Shown: in pieces, positions 1 through 11,147 of the stretch
Layout: each line of letters opens with the position of its first letter
How positions within the stretch are numbered: position 1 is the first letter of the stretch
Notes under the pieces: model-generated
What the model saw: only the letters and a program-made list of their open reading frames with translations
Databases searched by the model: none
What the model was told of the DNA's origin: nothing
Assembly (NCBI GenBank): GCA_020740775.1
Contig: JAHEWK010000012.1
Location: 496,001 to 560,000 of the forward strand
Direction: 5' to 3'
Source: Ilyonectria destructans
Lineage: Eukaryota > Ascomycota > Sordariomycetes > Hypocreales > Nectriaceae
Length of the DNA: 64,000 nt
Made by a program: the position numbers and the translations under genes

Positions 1-280
1 CCAGTGGCTATTCCCTGCATTGGGTCAAGGCCCGGGTTGTGGAACTGCTGGCTCGCGTGCTGGCCTTCCATGACCCTTCCACCGAAGAAAAATTTGCATC
101 ATATTACCAATGGATTGGTAGAGTGACCCGAGCGGTAGGGATGGCGGTCGGCAGGCATCCGGTTGTCGTCCTGCCCAAATCGGCATTGCAAAGGAACCCT
201 GTTCAGGCACATGACGTGTCAACGCCCTGCCTGCGTCTGGGGTGTCATGGTTCCCCGTTGGTTGCCCGACACATGGGCGT

Positions 281-1996
281 TCACCCATTCAGTGAAAGGG
301 GGATCCACCGGACCGGGACACCATCAGATGCAACCTCGTAAGGCTTGGTCGTCATCTTTCTGGGCGGTAGCGCCCATCGGGCGCGGCCTGGTCGCTGGTC
401 ATCCAGTTTGCCGCGTTTGCGCATGGCCATTTCCATGACAGCGATCCGGATAAAGTCGGAATTCTCACGCATCTCACGCTGACGCATGCCGGGGGGTGGT
501 GCGACGGCAGTCTGGGTGGGGACTTGCGGCTGTGGCTGCTGAGGTGCAGGCGACGTTTGAAGCGACGTTGATGGATAAGGGTTCCGGGACGACGGCGGAG
601 TGGACCGGGATCGCTGGATCTTGTAGGTGCGCATTTGAATTGATGCTGCAAAGGTTCCAGTCCTAAAAGTCTTTGATGGTGACTCAATGCGCGAGTTCGT
701 AGTTGGGTTAAGATAGCGGCGCATGGCTTCCGAAGGGATCTCCTCGAGAACAGGGGGTCGTCGCTCATCCGTGTAGGGCACGTTGGGATCGATGGTGAGA
801 ATCGACCGGGTCAAGAAGTCGTCCGGTGGGATAGAGGGAAAATTGATAGCAGAGAAGGACTTGGCGGCCGACCTCAGAGCTCGCAGCGAGGCAGTCAAGT
901 TAGACTTGAAGACGGACCTGAGTGGCTTGAAGGGCTTGAGAAACTGGGACTTGGAGGCAGTCTCTTCCGGTTGCGTTGATGATTTGATCTCAAATTCATC
1001 GCCATCAAGATCGCCGCTGGCTAAAGGATGCTCGTCAACAGAGCCTGGAGGTGACACAACAGGCTCTAGAGACTTGCGCATAGGGGAGGACCTGCTCCGG
1101 CGCGATAACGGGCTAGGGGTCCTGGGGGTGTCAAACGAGAGGCCGTCACTAGTAAAGGATTCGTCCAACGATGGGATAGAATCCATGGAATATGTCCTGG
1201 TAGACATGGCAGAGCCAATGTTGCAGTCGCTCACGCTGTCATCGTCGTCCATGGCATCCTGGGGTGGTGAGAGGAGCATGTCAAGCGGGCTCCGGCTAAG
1301 GGACCAGCTCAGGTCTTTCTCGGAACCATGGCCGCAATCCATGACCTCGTCCACCGTCAAGGACTTGACGGTTCGGCGGCGGTGCCGAAGTTGCCTGGGT
1401 CGTGGGATATCCGTAACAGCAAGGAGGGCGACAAGCGACGGGGAAATGGAGTCGGGCGAGAACGAATCCCGGGGTCGTCTGCGCTGCGACGTGTGTCGCT
1501 TCTGCGGGTGGGCGATGGGGCGGCTGCCGTTGGTGGTAGGGATCTTGACAGGGCTGGTGGGGGTTGTCGGTCGTGTGGTTAAACTCGTAGTAGTTGTTGG
1601 CGGGCTTGATGGGGAGAGACATAGAGTCTCTCGCCTGTCCTTGCGTTTGCCCATGTTGGCATCGGAGTTTGGCGGTACGGGTATGGGAGTGATGGTGACG
1701 GCGATGTTGGTCTTGTCGTTGTCATACTTGGGCGACCAGCGCAGAGGGGAGAAGGTCGGAGGCGTTGTCGTCGTGGTGGCGGCGTGAGGTGCGAGGTTGG
1801 TGGAGTTTTTATTCGACGCGGAGGGAATGGTCGAAGAAAGGGAGGAATAGGAGGGAGAGGGAGAATGAGTGGGAGAGGATTTATTATTGCCAGATGAAGT
1901 AATGTGAGTGTGAGTGCCCGGAGCTGAGGGAGCCGGGGCAGGAGCGATGTGCTGGCCCTGGCGGTGGGCGAGCAGGAAGGAGCGTGGGGACATCAT
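281..1996 (-). CDS. Ser/Pro/Thr-rich hypothetical fungal protein
   Basis: Single-exon frame of 571 codons from ATG at 1996 (a second in-frame ATG follows at once). I do not recognise the family. Residues 1-165 are low complexity, rich in Ser, Pro and Thr. A more ordered block follows at about 175-225 with the hydrophobic motif ISPSLVALLAVTDIP and a run of Arg (RRRTVKS) that could be a nuclear signal. Acidic and Ser-Pro rich segments fill 235-350, and a basic stretch lies near 360-400. The end, about 535-571, has GRARWALPPR and VPVRWIPLSL, which look conserved rather than random. The many SP/TP dipeptides suggest phosphorylation of a disordered scaffold or regulator. No signal peptide or membrane segment is visible. 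Its 5' side opens on a 4.3 kb gene-empty region. Confidence 0.75.
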   Translation of the reverse strand: MMSPRSFLLAHRQGQHIAPAPAPSAPGTHTHITSSGNNKSSPTHSPSPSYSSLSSTIPSASNKNSTNLAPHAATTTTTPPTFSPLRWSPKYDNDKTNIAVTITPIPVPPNSDANMGKRKDRRETLCLSPSSPPTTTTSLTTRPTTPTSPVKIPTTNGSRPIAHPQKRHTSQRRRPRDSFSPDSISPSLVALLAVTDIPRPRQLRHRRRTVKSLTVDEVMDCGHGSEKDLSWSLSRSPLDMLLSPPQDAMDDDDSVSDCNIGSAMSTRTYSMDSIPSLDESFTSDGLSFDTPRTPSPLSRRSRSSPMRKSLEPVVSPPGSVDEHPLASGDLDGDEFEIKSSTQPEETASKSQFLKPFKPLRSVFKSNLTASLRALRSAAKSFSAINFPSIPPDDFLTRSILTIDPNVPYTDERRPPVLEEIPSEAMRRYLNPTTNSRIESPSKTFRTGTFAASIQMRTYKIQRSRSTPPSSRNPYPSTSLQTSPAPQQPQPQVPTQTAVAPPPGMRQREMRENSDFIRIAVMEMAMRKRGKLDDQRPGRARWALPPRKMTTKPYEVASDGVPVRWIPLSLNG

Positions 1997-3246
1997 AGTG
2001 GCACTTGCACTAGTACCGAGACCCCGGGGCGAGACCAGTGCGGCAGGCAGGTGTTGGCGGGTGGGGAGCCAAGCGTGGTCCGGTTAGCATGTCTCGCGGC
2101 GTCAGCGGGGAAGGGGTGGTAAGGCACCCGGATTCCAGCGCGCTCGGTGCACTGTAGGGCGGTGCTCCAGCGCGTGTTGGGGCGGTGCTCCAGGGGACTT
2201 TCAGTGGCGTGCAGCGCTTCAGCTGGGCCGGGGGACGTTTCGCGTCAGCCTGAGCTGCTGCTGGATTGGAATCAATCCCGGGCACACCCTCACTCAGCGC
2301 AGAGTCAGACTCAGCCCAATTCTCAGTTTCTCTCAGCGATTCCCTCTTTCCGCGTCGCTCTCCCCGCTTGGCTTTGTCTGCTCCGAAGGGGGGAAACGTG
2401 GATGATCCAGACCCCTCCAGCCAACCCCGGGCATGAGACGGACCAGAGAGACGAAGGGTCCGTGAAGCCGTTCGGGGATGGCCGCGTGTATGTCCGGCGG
2501 TTCTGAGTACGTAAAACCAACCCTTGGATTGGCCGGCGACAAGGGCAACTGTAGGACCAACGAAGACCAAGGCGACGACAAATCCAAAGATCACGGGAGC
2601 GAATCACGATGTCGCTGTACGTCCTCCGATAAGTTATGCAAAGGCGCTAGGTTGCGGGTCGTTCCTTGCAGCTCGACTTCTGAACGTTTCTGGAGTACGT
2701 AGTATGATGCTCCGGTCGGGGGCTGTCTGAGGAAGGGGAGCGCGTGCGCTTGCGCGAATGGTACCGGTCGGGGCGTCGTCGAATCGTGGGGCCGCGGAGA
2801 TCTGGTAAACCATATCGGGAGGGTGAGTTTGTTGGTTGATTGGTAGCGCGTGGAAAGTGAACCTCGAAGCAACAGAAAGACCACCGTCGAAAGAGAGACT
2901 CGAGAGGTTTCTCTCAGCCAGACTTGTTTTAAGGTCGGCGGTGATAGCGAATACTTATTTCGAAGCCGGGGCGTGAGTGCCCCGAGGCCGTGGCGTGGGG
3001 GAGAGCACGGGGAAGGGGGGTGTAATCGTGTATCGATACGGAGTGTCCGCTTGATGGGGCGAGCTGATTGATGAGGCGCCAAGCAGCGTGTCTGTGGTTG
3101 AGCGCAATCCACGGGGTCAGTCACAGAGAGTCAGCCCAACAGACATCCGCCCGAGCAAGGGAATAATAGGGCAGGCCTCGGTGACACGAGCAGGGGCAGA
3201 TCCCGAAACGGCAGAAAGGGACTGAGAGCCGGTTGGGTGAGGTCGT

Positions 3247-3266
3247 GGATGGATGGATGGATGGAT
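3247..3266. repeat. (GGAT)5 microsatellite
   Basis: Five perfect copies of GGAT, followed by imperfect GAT-rich sequence to about 3282. It lies in the gene-empty region. Confidence 0.9.
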
Positions 3267-3420
3267 GACTAGATAGATGACTGGGCGAGTAGGCGACACG
3301 AAGGGATCAGGCTATGGGTGAATACCCAGGCAATTCGACAGGAGCCAGATGGCACAGCAGCAGTCGTCGACAGCCCTTTCGGGCCTGCTTCCCTCCTTAT
3401 ATCCGGACCACCTGTATCAT

Positions 3421-3454
3421 CTCTCTCTCTGCCTCTCTGCCTCTCTGCCTCTTT
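3421..3454. repeat. CT-rich imperfect repeat (CTCTCTGC units)
   Basis: A CTCTCTCTCT run followed by three tandem copies of an eight-base unit GCCTCTCT-like, ending in CTTT. A polypyrimidine tract of this sort is common in fungal promoters; no function is shown. Confidence 0.8.
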
Positions 3455-6302
3455 ATCCATGCCGGTTCCTTGGTGCGAATACGCTTTCCATGACGGCGGT
3501 CAGATCAGAGGTATGGGCTTCTCGATTCGGCGGTATCACCACTGCACACTACGTAGTCGGTAGAGATAACGATAGAGCCAGCGGCGCTCCACCACCCTTA
3601 CTTTCACACACACCCCCGACTGCTGATAAGCAATTTACGTCTCCCAAGCGGGTCGACATGGGGATGGAACTGGATGGGATAGGACAGACGGCATGGGGAG
3701 AGCGGGATGATATGGGGAGAGGCGGGATGCACGCGCAGCCGAGAAGCTACTCGTTGGCTTCCCAATGACCTGCTTTCTTTGTCCATGGTCATCGGCCGGC
3801 AATTCACACAACACCCCAGAGTCATCCCTGGGTGTTTATCCATCATCCCGTGCTGTGTGCAACGTGAAATGTGAGCGCGTGGGATGTGATGTGCGTTCCT
3901 CCAGCGGTCAACAGACTCGGATCTCGCAAGGGATTCAAACCTCGCGTTTGCAGTCAGCCTGAGTCAACGTCAGACCCAGAGATGTGTGACAAGTTGCCGT
4001 TGAACCCAACGGAGCCATCGGCGAACTCCCGATTCTTCTCCGACCAACCCGACCGGGCCCTCGGATGGGAAGCGATGCTTATCAAGATTCGACCTTGCCT
4101 GCCTGCCTCCTCTGGCAGCAACGCAGCACAAAAGGACCAGTGCCGCCGCATCCACTCACAAAGTCGCGCTGTCCTTGCCTGCCGTCTCGTTTCCATTCGG
4201 ACCCTCTCTGAGCAGCAAGCGAAGGGCCAACAAACCCTCATGTCCCGTCCAATGTCTGGCCTCGCCTGCAAGGTCTGGGCGGAGGGAACAAGCCAACTAG
4301 GACAATCATCCAGCGCCATGTCTCTCGTGTGAGTCCCTTGCCGAGGGGAGGGGGGGGCAGTGGCTTCCATTACCTTCACCCCGCGATGAATTCTGATCTA
4401 TCCATTGGATTGAAGGGGGCCACCATCTTGTCTTGGGGCGCGATGCGCAAAGACAAACGCGGTAGGACCTGCATCATCAGGCATCCCAGTCGTCGTCTCG
4501 TTCCCTCCTGCAAACCGCCCACTCGTATTACTGCTGGAAGGACATCCGCGGAGCCATGGTCGTACTGTGCCTAGACACACAACTATTGTGCTTCTCGCAT
4601 CTTATCCAAGACCTTGAATGCTCCATCCCGCGGTGACATCACCAGTGACACCCGAAGGGTGCGGATGGACTTGGTCACGCGAGCCTGTCATTCTAATCGG
4701 TCTTGTTGCAACAGAGTGAGCACCAAAGCAGGTCCTGCGAACCAAGGCGTGAATTTGGGTTCAATACCTCCCGCCACTTCCGCACTGGGTCTCCGGGATG
4801 GGTGTCCGGGCTGGGGGGCCTCGCTCGTGTCCCGTTCACTCGTCCGATCAGTTGACGACGGACTGCGACGGAAAAGTTGGCTAGGCCTGGGCTGGCCTGG
4901 GGTTTCTTATCACACGCTCCCCATTCGTTGCTCGTTTTGGTCCTGCGCCGCACCGTCATACGCCAGCCACCATACCCTCCTCGCCTCCGTCATCCGGAAA
5001 ACGCGGGGTCTGGTACCCACTCTGCAAGGTTCTGCCTGAGCTTCCAGCTGATCGGTGCTGGCTGGTTTTCAGTCTGTTGCGTGTCAGCGAGAATGATGCG
5101 ATCGGCGCGATGTTGCCTTACCCTTGGGGGAATGAAGACCGTCACGTACGGTCCGGAATGCTGCGCGGCCCTGCCATCGGGATTTCGCGTCGATGTTATT
5201 GTTGTTGTTTCTTCTGGAATTGTTCCCACTCGAAACCCTCACGTGCTGTGTGCCCTTCTGCTGGCCCGCATGCCTTAGGCTGCGAACCAATTACCTCAGC
5301 AGCCCCATCTCTCTGCAGCCCTGCCTTCCCCCTTTGGACAGCTTCGCTAGAGGTAACTTCAAGGTTCACACAACGTTCCTCGGCCAAAGTGTAACGAAAC
5401 TCGGCCTTATCCCAATTGATATGTTAATGACGCTTTCTATCAAGCCGCACCCATCGCTGTTTGCGCCCTTTGCTCCATTTCCAAGGCCGGCGTGTCAGCT
5501 CAAAACTGCACCCCAAAGTCGCTGGCCTAATAACTCCTGAGTCGCTGGCCCTACTCACTATCCTAGCACAGGTCTGGGCCAAGCCCTTCAATCCCTCCAA
5601 CGCTAACAAGAGTCTCCGACAGCGGAGCGCGTGCTTATCAGGCTATGACAATGTACACTTCGTACTGACTCGGTCCTTTATCTGATGCCGTGTTTTCCTG
5701 AACCTAATAAATGCCCTGTCTTCCTTATCTGAAGAACTGAATCTAATATGGTTAAAAACTGGACCGGCTGTGCACTTCCTCTTTCGGCGACCACCAAGTA
5801 CGTACCAAAGCCACGATACGACCGCACCGATTCAACGCTTAACCCCGGTGGTTCATGACGAGGACCAAGCAAGTTCCCCAGAGTTCGCATTTACCGGGTT
5901 TCTTGTTATACCCCTGTCTGATGCCGATCATTGCGATCCATGAAAACTGCAAAAGTCCCTTCTGCTTTGTGCGGAAAACGCATCTCTTTCGCCCAGGAAG
6001 CACGTGAAGTTAGGATCGTGTGTATCGATGAGCGAATTAACCGTATCCAATTATTAACTACGACGGTCATGTTACGATGACGGGAAATCTATTTGGTAAA
6101 ACACGGGCTGCCTTCTCGTTATTTTCGTCCTTTTTCGGGGAACTATGGGTCGGAAACACAGTACGTAGTTGCTATTGGTACGCAGAAGAAGTAGACATGC
6201 CCCTAATTATCCTTGGTTCAATTCGCACAACATTCGTATCACAACGCAAACCATTTTCCTTCCTCACCTCTTTGGCGTTTGGACCCGATGTGTGCCTTGG
6301 GT

Positions 6303-8813
6303 TCATTTCTCATCTTGAAATTCTATGGCAAAGCCGCTGATTTTTTTCATCACGGCCGCGACGAATTCCCCCGCGTCAGCCGCTATCATTTCTTCGACGA
6401 CTTCAGCTGCCTTGCGTAGTGCCGTATCATCTTTGCGACCATCAACGCCAGCAGCCAACATAAAAATGTATCCGACGACAAACGGGAGTTCGCTCTCGCG
6501 TTCCAGGTATGTCGGGCCAAAGGAATTGCGTAAAATGGGGTCACATGCATCTTTGACGGCCGTAAGGAGCCTCCAGCTCCATCGATGCATGAGTATGTAG
6601 GGGAAGGCGAATTCGAGAGCTTCGGCTTGCATTGACAATGCGAGCGACTCAACAAGCTGCTCGGAAGAAAGTCGACCACTTTCAGAAACATTTCGCCTTC
6701 TCTTCCTGGATTTTTCTTCATGTGCGCGTCTCTTCTCTTTCAACTTGTCTGCATCATCGATTTGAGCTAGGACCAAGGTGCCATCCTCGTTCGAGCTCTC
6801 CACTTCGTATTGGCTGCGCGAAATGATATTGTCGATGTGTTCTGGTGTCCAGTCAACTTGTGCTCCTTTTCTCAGGTATCTCTCTATAAACATGCAGGAA
6901 ACAGGGGCTCCGTCCTGGATCCCGCGCGGTCCAGCCCGGGATGAAATGTCTTGAATCCTTTGCATTCGATTTGGCGCACGGGATCCGCGACCAGTTAAAG
7001 CAGAAGCAGATACCCCCATTTGCAATGAAAACCGCTTGAGGTAGTCGGTTGGGTTTTGTGGCTTCTTTCCAACGAAAAAGTTTGAGTCTCCGAGAGTAGT
7101 GAGAACGAGCTCCATGTCCACCCATAAACTTTTCAGTAATCTCTCCCCCATAAGAGCGTTGTAGAGATGAGCCGAACAGGTAATTGATCCCCATGCGTTG
7201 GAAACAGCGATTCCAACATCATACATGCCGGCACGGAAGTGATACAACGCCAACCCAGCCAGAATCGGAGAATACTCAAGAATTCGATGTTTCTCACTCG
7301 ATTGCAAGGTATTAAACCTCTGCGAAACCTTCTCCTTAGCGCCATGGACAGGATCAAGTACGAACCATGTGATGGATTGGCGAAACGACCGAAGCATGTC
7401 ATCATTGGACCGGGGCCAATTGGCGATTCTCAAAGTCCTGTGATACTCGAGATGGCCATCGATAAGATTACCAATAGCCGTCGCTTCCTGTATCACAGTA
7501 TTGGCCACATCTGCCGTATGATCTCTCAGGATATGATGGATATCGAGGAGAATTTGTGCCGCGAAGATAAGAGGAAAAGAGACTTCCTGCGTCTCGTCTA
7601 GTTCCTTTATTCCACGAATAAAGTTATCTTGCACGGGATAGTCAGGGACAAGACGAGCAAGGGAAACTGCTTCTAGGAAGAATTCTGCCAGAATTATTTT
7701 GTCCTCGTTGAACTTTTCGTGCCCTGTCTTCGCATCCCGATTGCTTTTAGGATCGTAGGTGCCAAACGTTCCCTCTCTGTAGATGGGGAGATGGCGTGGG
7801 GGGAGAGCCTTTGCGAGACTCTCGATCAGGCGGCCGGCATTCAAGTAGGTTTCATCAGCAATGTCGTAGAAGTCGTGTCGTGTGGCTCCTTGAACCCAAG
7901 CCACCATCTCTTCCATAGAAGAGCCCCGCTTCTCATGGGCGTACAGGAAAAAGAATTTCTCACAGATAGCGAAAGCCCCCCCATGATCTTTGAATACAGG
8001 CAAAACCTCTTCCATAAGGTCATTTGCAAGGTCGATGGCTGTGTTGGTTGCCACTGCGGCAGTGGCGAGCTCAAAATGACCGTCGCGGTGGTTTGTCCAG
8101 ATCCATTCAATGCGCGACCGGATTTTCTTCAAGTCATTCAACATCATAGTGAAAGCCACGAGAGCATCTTCGAATGTGTTCTGTTGTTCGGCTTCATAAA
8201 TGGTGTTGTCCTCCGTAGATTTCGCTGGCCGTTCAATGTCAGGCGCATCCAGGAAGTCTTGGGATGGTTCATAGACCTTGAGGCAGCTGAACCGGGTGGC
8301 CATGGTCTCGATCGAATCAGATGAAGAGGTCATAGTTTCTGTCGACATCCGAGGTTTAAGAACCTCTCGAACTTTTTCGAGAATACCAACGAAGTAAGAG
8401 TGCTTAAAGTCGGAATTGGGGGTACTCTCCAGTCCATGCTCGCTCAATTGAGTCCCAAAGCTGGATCTCACAGCGATGACCCTGTTGATCGTTTGGGAGA
8501 AGGAGTCAGGAACCGAGATTAGGGGTTTCTGAGCTGCAAAGATAAATTCTGCCAGAGGAATAAAGTCTTGCATGGCGATAATGTGTTTGTGACCTATCTT
8601 TTGAGCAGGGGGGGCTGGTACTTTGCCCTTCCTTTTCCCCCTCTTCCTAGGCTTCCCTTTCGGCCGCCCGCCTGCTCCAGATTCAGGATCGCCAGGTGAG
8701 AGCAAATCGGCGGGGTAGCCGTACCTTTTGGCAGTAGATGCAAGCCATGAAGCGACTGAATCGGTATCCTTCTTGTATTCTCGATACACGCTGATTAATG
8801 AGCTTGGTAACAT
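6303..8813 (-). CDS. DUF6604-domain protein
   Basis: Single exon, 836 residues, ATG at 8813. The N-terminus (LISVYREYKKDTDSVASWL, residues 6-24, then KRYGYPADLL) matches the start of the fungal DUF6604 family, in which a YKxYKxDTxxVAxWL pattern is usual. Residues about 50-68 form a strongly basic Lys/Arg/Gly linker that could serve as a nuclear signal. The domain continues to about residue 270 with IIAMQDFIPLAEFIFAAQKP. The remainder is helical and lacks any motif I know; there is no membrane segment or signal peptide. DUF6604 proteins are common and variable in number in Pezizomycotina and have no established function. Length is typical. The domain call is from memory of the family. Confidence 0.8.
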   Translation of the reverse strand: MLPSSLISVYREYKKDTDSVASWLASTAKRYGYPADLLSPGDPESGAGGRPKGKPRKRGKRKGKVPAPPAQKIGHKHIIAMQDFIPLAEFIFAAQKPLISVPDSFSQTINRVIAVRSSFGTQLSEHGLESTPNSDFKHSYFVGILEKVREVLKPRMSTETMTSSSDSIETMATRFSCLKVYEPSQDFLDAPDIERPAKSTEDNTIYEAEQQNTFEDALVAFTMMLNDLKKIRSRIEWIWTNHRDGHFELATAAVATNTAIDLANDLMEEVLPVFKDHGGAFAICEKFFFLYAHEKRGSSMEEMVAWVQGATRHDFYDIADETYLNAGRLIESLAKALPPRHLPIYREGTFGTYDPKSNRDAKTGHEKFNEDKIILAEFFLEAVSLARLVPDYPVQDNFIRGIKELDETQEVSFPLIFAAQILLDIHHILRDHTADVANTVIQEATAIGNLIDGHLEYHRTLRIANWPRSNDDMLRSFRQSITWFVLDPVHGAKEKVSQRFNTLQSSEKHRILEYSPILAGLALYHFRAGMYDVGIAVSNAWGSITCSAHLYNALMGERLLKSLWVDMELVLTTLGDSNFFVGKKPQNPTDYLKRFSLQMGVSASALTGRGSRAPNRMQRIQDISSRAGPRGIQDGAPVSCMFIERYLRKGAQVDWTPEHIDNIISRSQYEVESSNEDGTLVLAQIDDADKLKEKRRAHEEKSRKRRRNVSESGRLSSEQLVESLALSMQAEALEFAFPYILMHRWSWRLLTAVKDACDPILRNSFGPTYLERESELPFVVGYIFMLAAGVDGRKDDTALRKAAEVVEEMIAADAGEFVAAVMKKISGFAIEFQDEK

Positions 8814-11147
8814 CTTGGCGGCGTGGAACTATAACCGTGCAGGGTTGTTTGGAGAAGTGGGAGAGATCTCGGGTCCAGGCGGTTTCTTTCTCCACTGTTC
8901 TAAAGGGCGTGTAGAGGTTAAAGGATGATTTGATGAGAGCCGTCGAGGATTGATGAACCGTCGTCGAGGACACGGCTCATTCGGGTGAGGTAGGGTTTTG
9001 ATGTCAGCTTCTGCCGGGTAGGGATAATCAAAACGCCGGTTTCATGTGCTGTCTTATGCTGCAGCTTCAATGAGGATGAAGGTGCCGTTAAACCATAAAG
9101 GATGACCCTTATCTTCCATATATATGTAGCTATGGCAGTTAAACCCGATTTTGCGAGATGTCGGGTCAACCAGCTGAGCTAAAAGTATCCCTTTGGCTGT
9201 CGTAAATCTCCACCTCCGTACCTGGCCCCACAGAATCCTAGCAGATGCTGATTGACGCGGAGGAACCTGTGGCAATAGCAGCAACGGTGTGTTTTCCCTA
9301 TTCAATGTAGATCTTCGTAGCGCCTAGGGTGGATTAGACTTCTGCTGCCACCTAATTTGTGTGGCCGCTTGAGTACCTCTCAGATATTCTTCGTGAACTG
9401 GCTGGTAGTAGTGACCGTACTGGAGGTTTACGACAGTCAGAGGGATAGGGTATCCCGGATATTACTGTAGCCAGGGTTAATTAAGTCTATAATCCAACAC
9501 AAGACGTGAAATCGCCTGATGCTTCACTTCGGGTCTAGTGCTTGGATAGGTACCGTAGACTTACCCTGTACCTCCTTTATTTATCGCCACGAAATCATAG
9601 TAGGGAAGTGATCTATTTGCGCTTCCGATACTGGAAGGAATCACGGATCAATACCGTCAAGCAAATAGTACCTCCCTGAGAAATTTTTCTCAATTTGATG
9701 TGACCACATCCCGGAAAATCACTCGGGTGCGTTGTTTCACGACCTTCCACCTGGGATTCGCCACACGATCCCCCCAAGATACGAACCTCAACGGAGGGAC
9801 ATTCTTATACAGAATTAAAATCCCCACAACCACCCCACAAACTTAATAGATTACACAACGTGTGACCAGTTGGACCTCGCGGGACCGCAATGGACTATTC
9901 TCATGTTGACAGTAGATACCATTCTGCTTTGACTTGAGAGAACACCGTCGTCCAATTTCAACATAGTCCCCCTTACCGACACGGAATACAACTTAGCAAT
10001 CAGTCACATCTGTGAAAACTCAGTCTTAGATCTCTCAGACACTTTACTTTTCGCCTCTTTTCTTGCCGAATCGCCCTTTAAGAGCAGCAAGTTCTAAGCG
10101 TTATTAAATATGACGATCTCAGCAATGACCCAGCACAACAGGAACGCCTTTGTTCCCCATTTGTCGACGATGAGGTGAGGGTCTATAGTGCTACTAGTAA
10201 CCAAATATTGGACTTAAAACTTACACGTATCAAAGCACACGAGCTGGAAGTCTGGTCCTTACGGGTACTTTTACTCCCTTCTTGCTGCCTTATCGTCGCC
10301 CGCAATGAGATACCCTAGGCCTGGAGAGTGAGTTACGTACTAATGATTCGCTTGCTTTTCAAGTAGCTCACCATGGTGGTCAAACACCAAATTCACATTG
10401 GCAGCATTTTCAATGAGTTTTCGGGTTTCTCATCGGCTCTGCCGTGTCGGATGAGTACAAGAGAAAGTGGCGTAGTAGTCAACCGGGATGGGAAGGTTTG
10501 GGGTACAGACGGACTGTATATGCCCAATACGAGCGTGTTTCCGGGTGATAGTGATGTCAAATAGATGGCCGCAGGCATGGAGATTAGCGTTTGGATTAGT
10601 AGGGGGCTTATCCAAGAGCTGGCCACATAGCTCTGGGGATTTCTAGGCTCTGGGATGAGGCTGAAACTAGACGTCATCAATCGGGCCTTTCTTCCGTAGG
10701 ATCAGTCTGGCCTGCTAACAGGCATCTATAAATAACGACGCAGCTGAAACATGCACAAAAACTTGTGAGAAGAGTGGACAATATTGACAGCCTGCCTCGC
10801 GCTGGTAAGACTCAACAATGCCACTCCCCCACTTCCGCATGGATCTGCACTTCTGTACACATCAAACCGAATAAACGAGCTGCGGAAATACGCCAAGGCC
10901 GGCTGAACGTGCTGCTTTTGTGTGGACTGACCCAGCTGGTGCATCAGGCTCCGAGTAAAATTGTTAATTGGCCGCCACATGGCCGCCACACCTGCACCGC
11001 GTCGTATTCACAAGTTGGTGGGGGCTATGTCTCTGACCGAATGTTGGGGGCTATTGGCAACAGTCATTTAATAACCGAGCCTCACTCTCGTCCTGGAAAG
11101 GAACCAGGCCGCAAAATTCTCGTTAGAATCTGTTGACCGAATTCACC
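8814..11147. other. AT-richer intergenic region with a gene relic
   Basis: No intact gene is visible. The stretch holds a tRNA A-box-like sequence on the minus strand (9161-9180) and a decayed GMC oxidoreductase tail (10373-10629), annotated separately. The rest has only short frames. The 300 bp before 11148 is the likely promoter of the membrane protein that follows. Confidence 0.5.
10373..10629 (+). pseudogene. Relic of GMC oxidoreductase C-terminus
   Basis: The frame from 10373 contains CRMSTRESGVVVNRDGKVWG, then GLYMPNTSVFPG, which parallels the C-terminal segment of FAD-dependent GMC oxidoreductases of the alcohol-oxidase type (CRMG...GVVD..G.VWGT..LYVADASVFP). The usual HQMG just before CRM is missing, the GVNPM after SVFP is altered to DSDVK and a TAG stop, and reading through the stop gives MAAGMEISVWISRGLIQEL, which resembles the last helix of the family. 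No catalytic or FAD-binding part is found upstream within 2 kb. I infer a truncated, decayed copy rather than a working gene. Confidence 0.5.

Larger units (their letters stand above)
1997..6302. other. 4.3 kb intergenic region, no supported gene
   Basis: Only short frames occur, with base composition unlike the flanking genes and no recognisable domain. It holds a GGAT tetranucleotide repeat near 3247 and a CT-rich tract near 3421. The left two thirds are GC-balanced and pyrimidine-rich in places, as in fungal promoters and leaders; the right third (5400-6300) is more AT-rich. It probably includes the upstream control region of the Ser/Pro-rich gene and the 3' flank of the DUF6604 gene. A non-coding transcript cannot be excluded. 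Confidence 0.5.

Noticed and set aside
783..1787. 334-codon plus-strand frame
   Set aside because: Shadow of the Ser/Pro-rich minus-strand gene, with low-complexity Gly/Val composition.
2010..2594. 194-codon minus-strand frame upstream of the Ser/Pro-rich gene
   Set aside because: No ordinary domain, composition like flanking non-coding sequence. The short hydrophobic start is not enough.
3925..3950. B-box-like sequence for a minus-strand tRNA
   Set aside because: The T-arm does not pair and there is no A box at the right distance.
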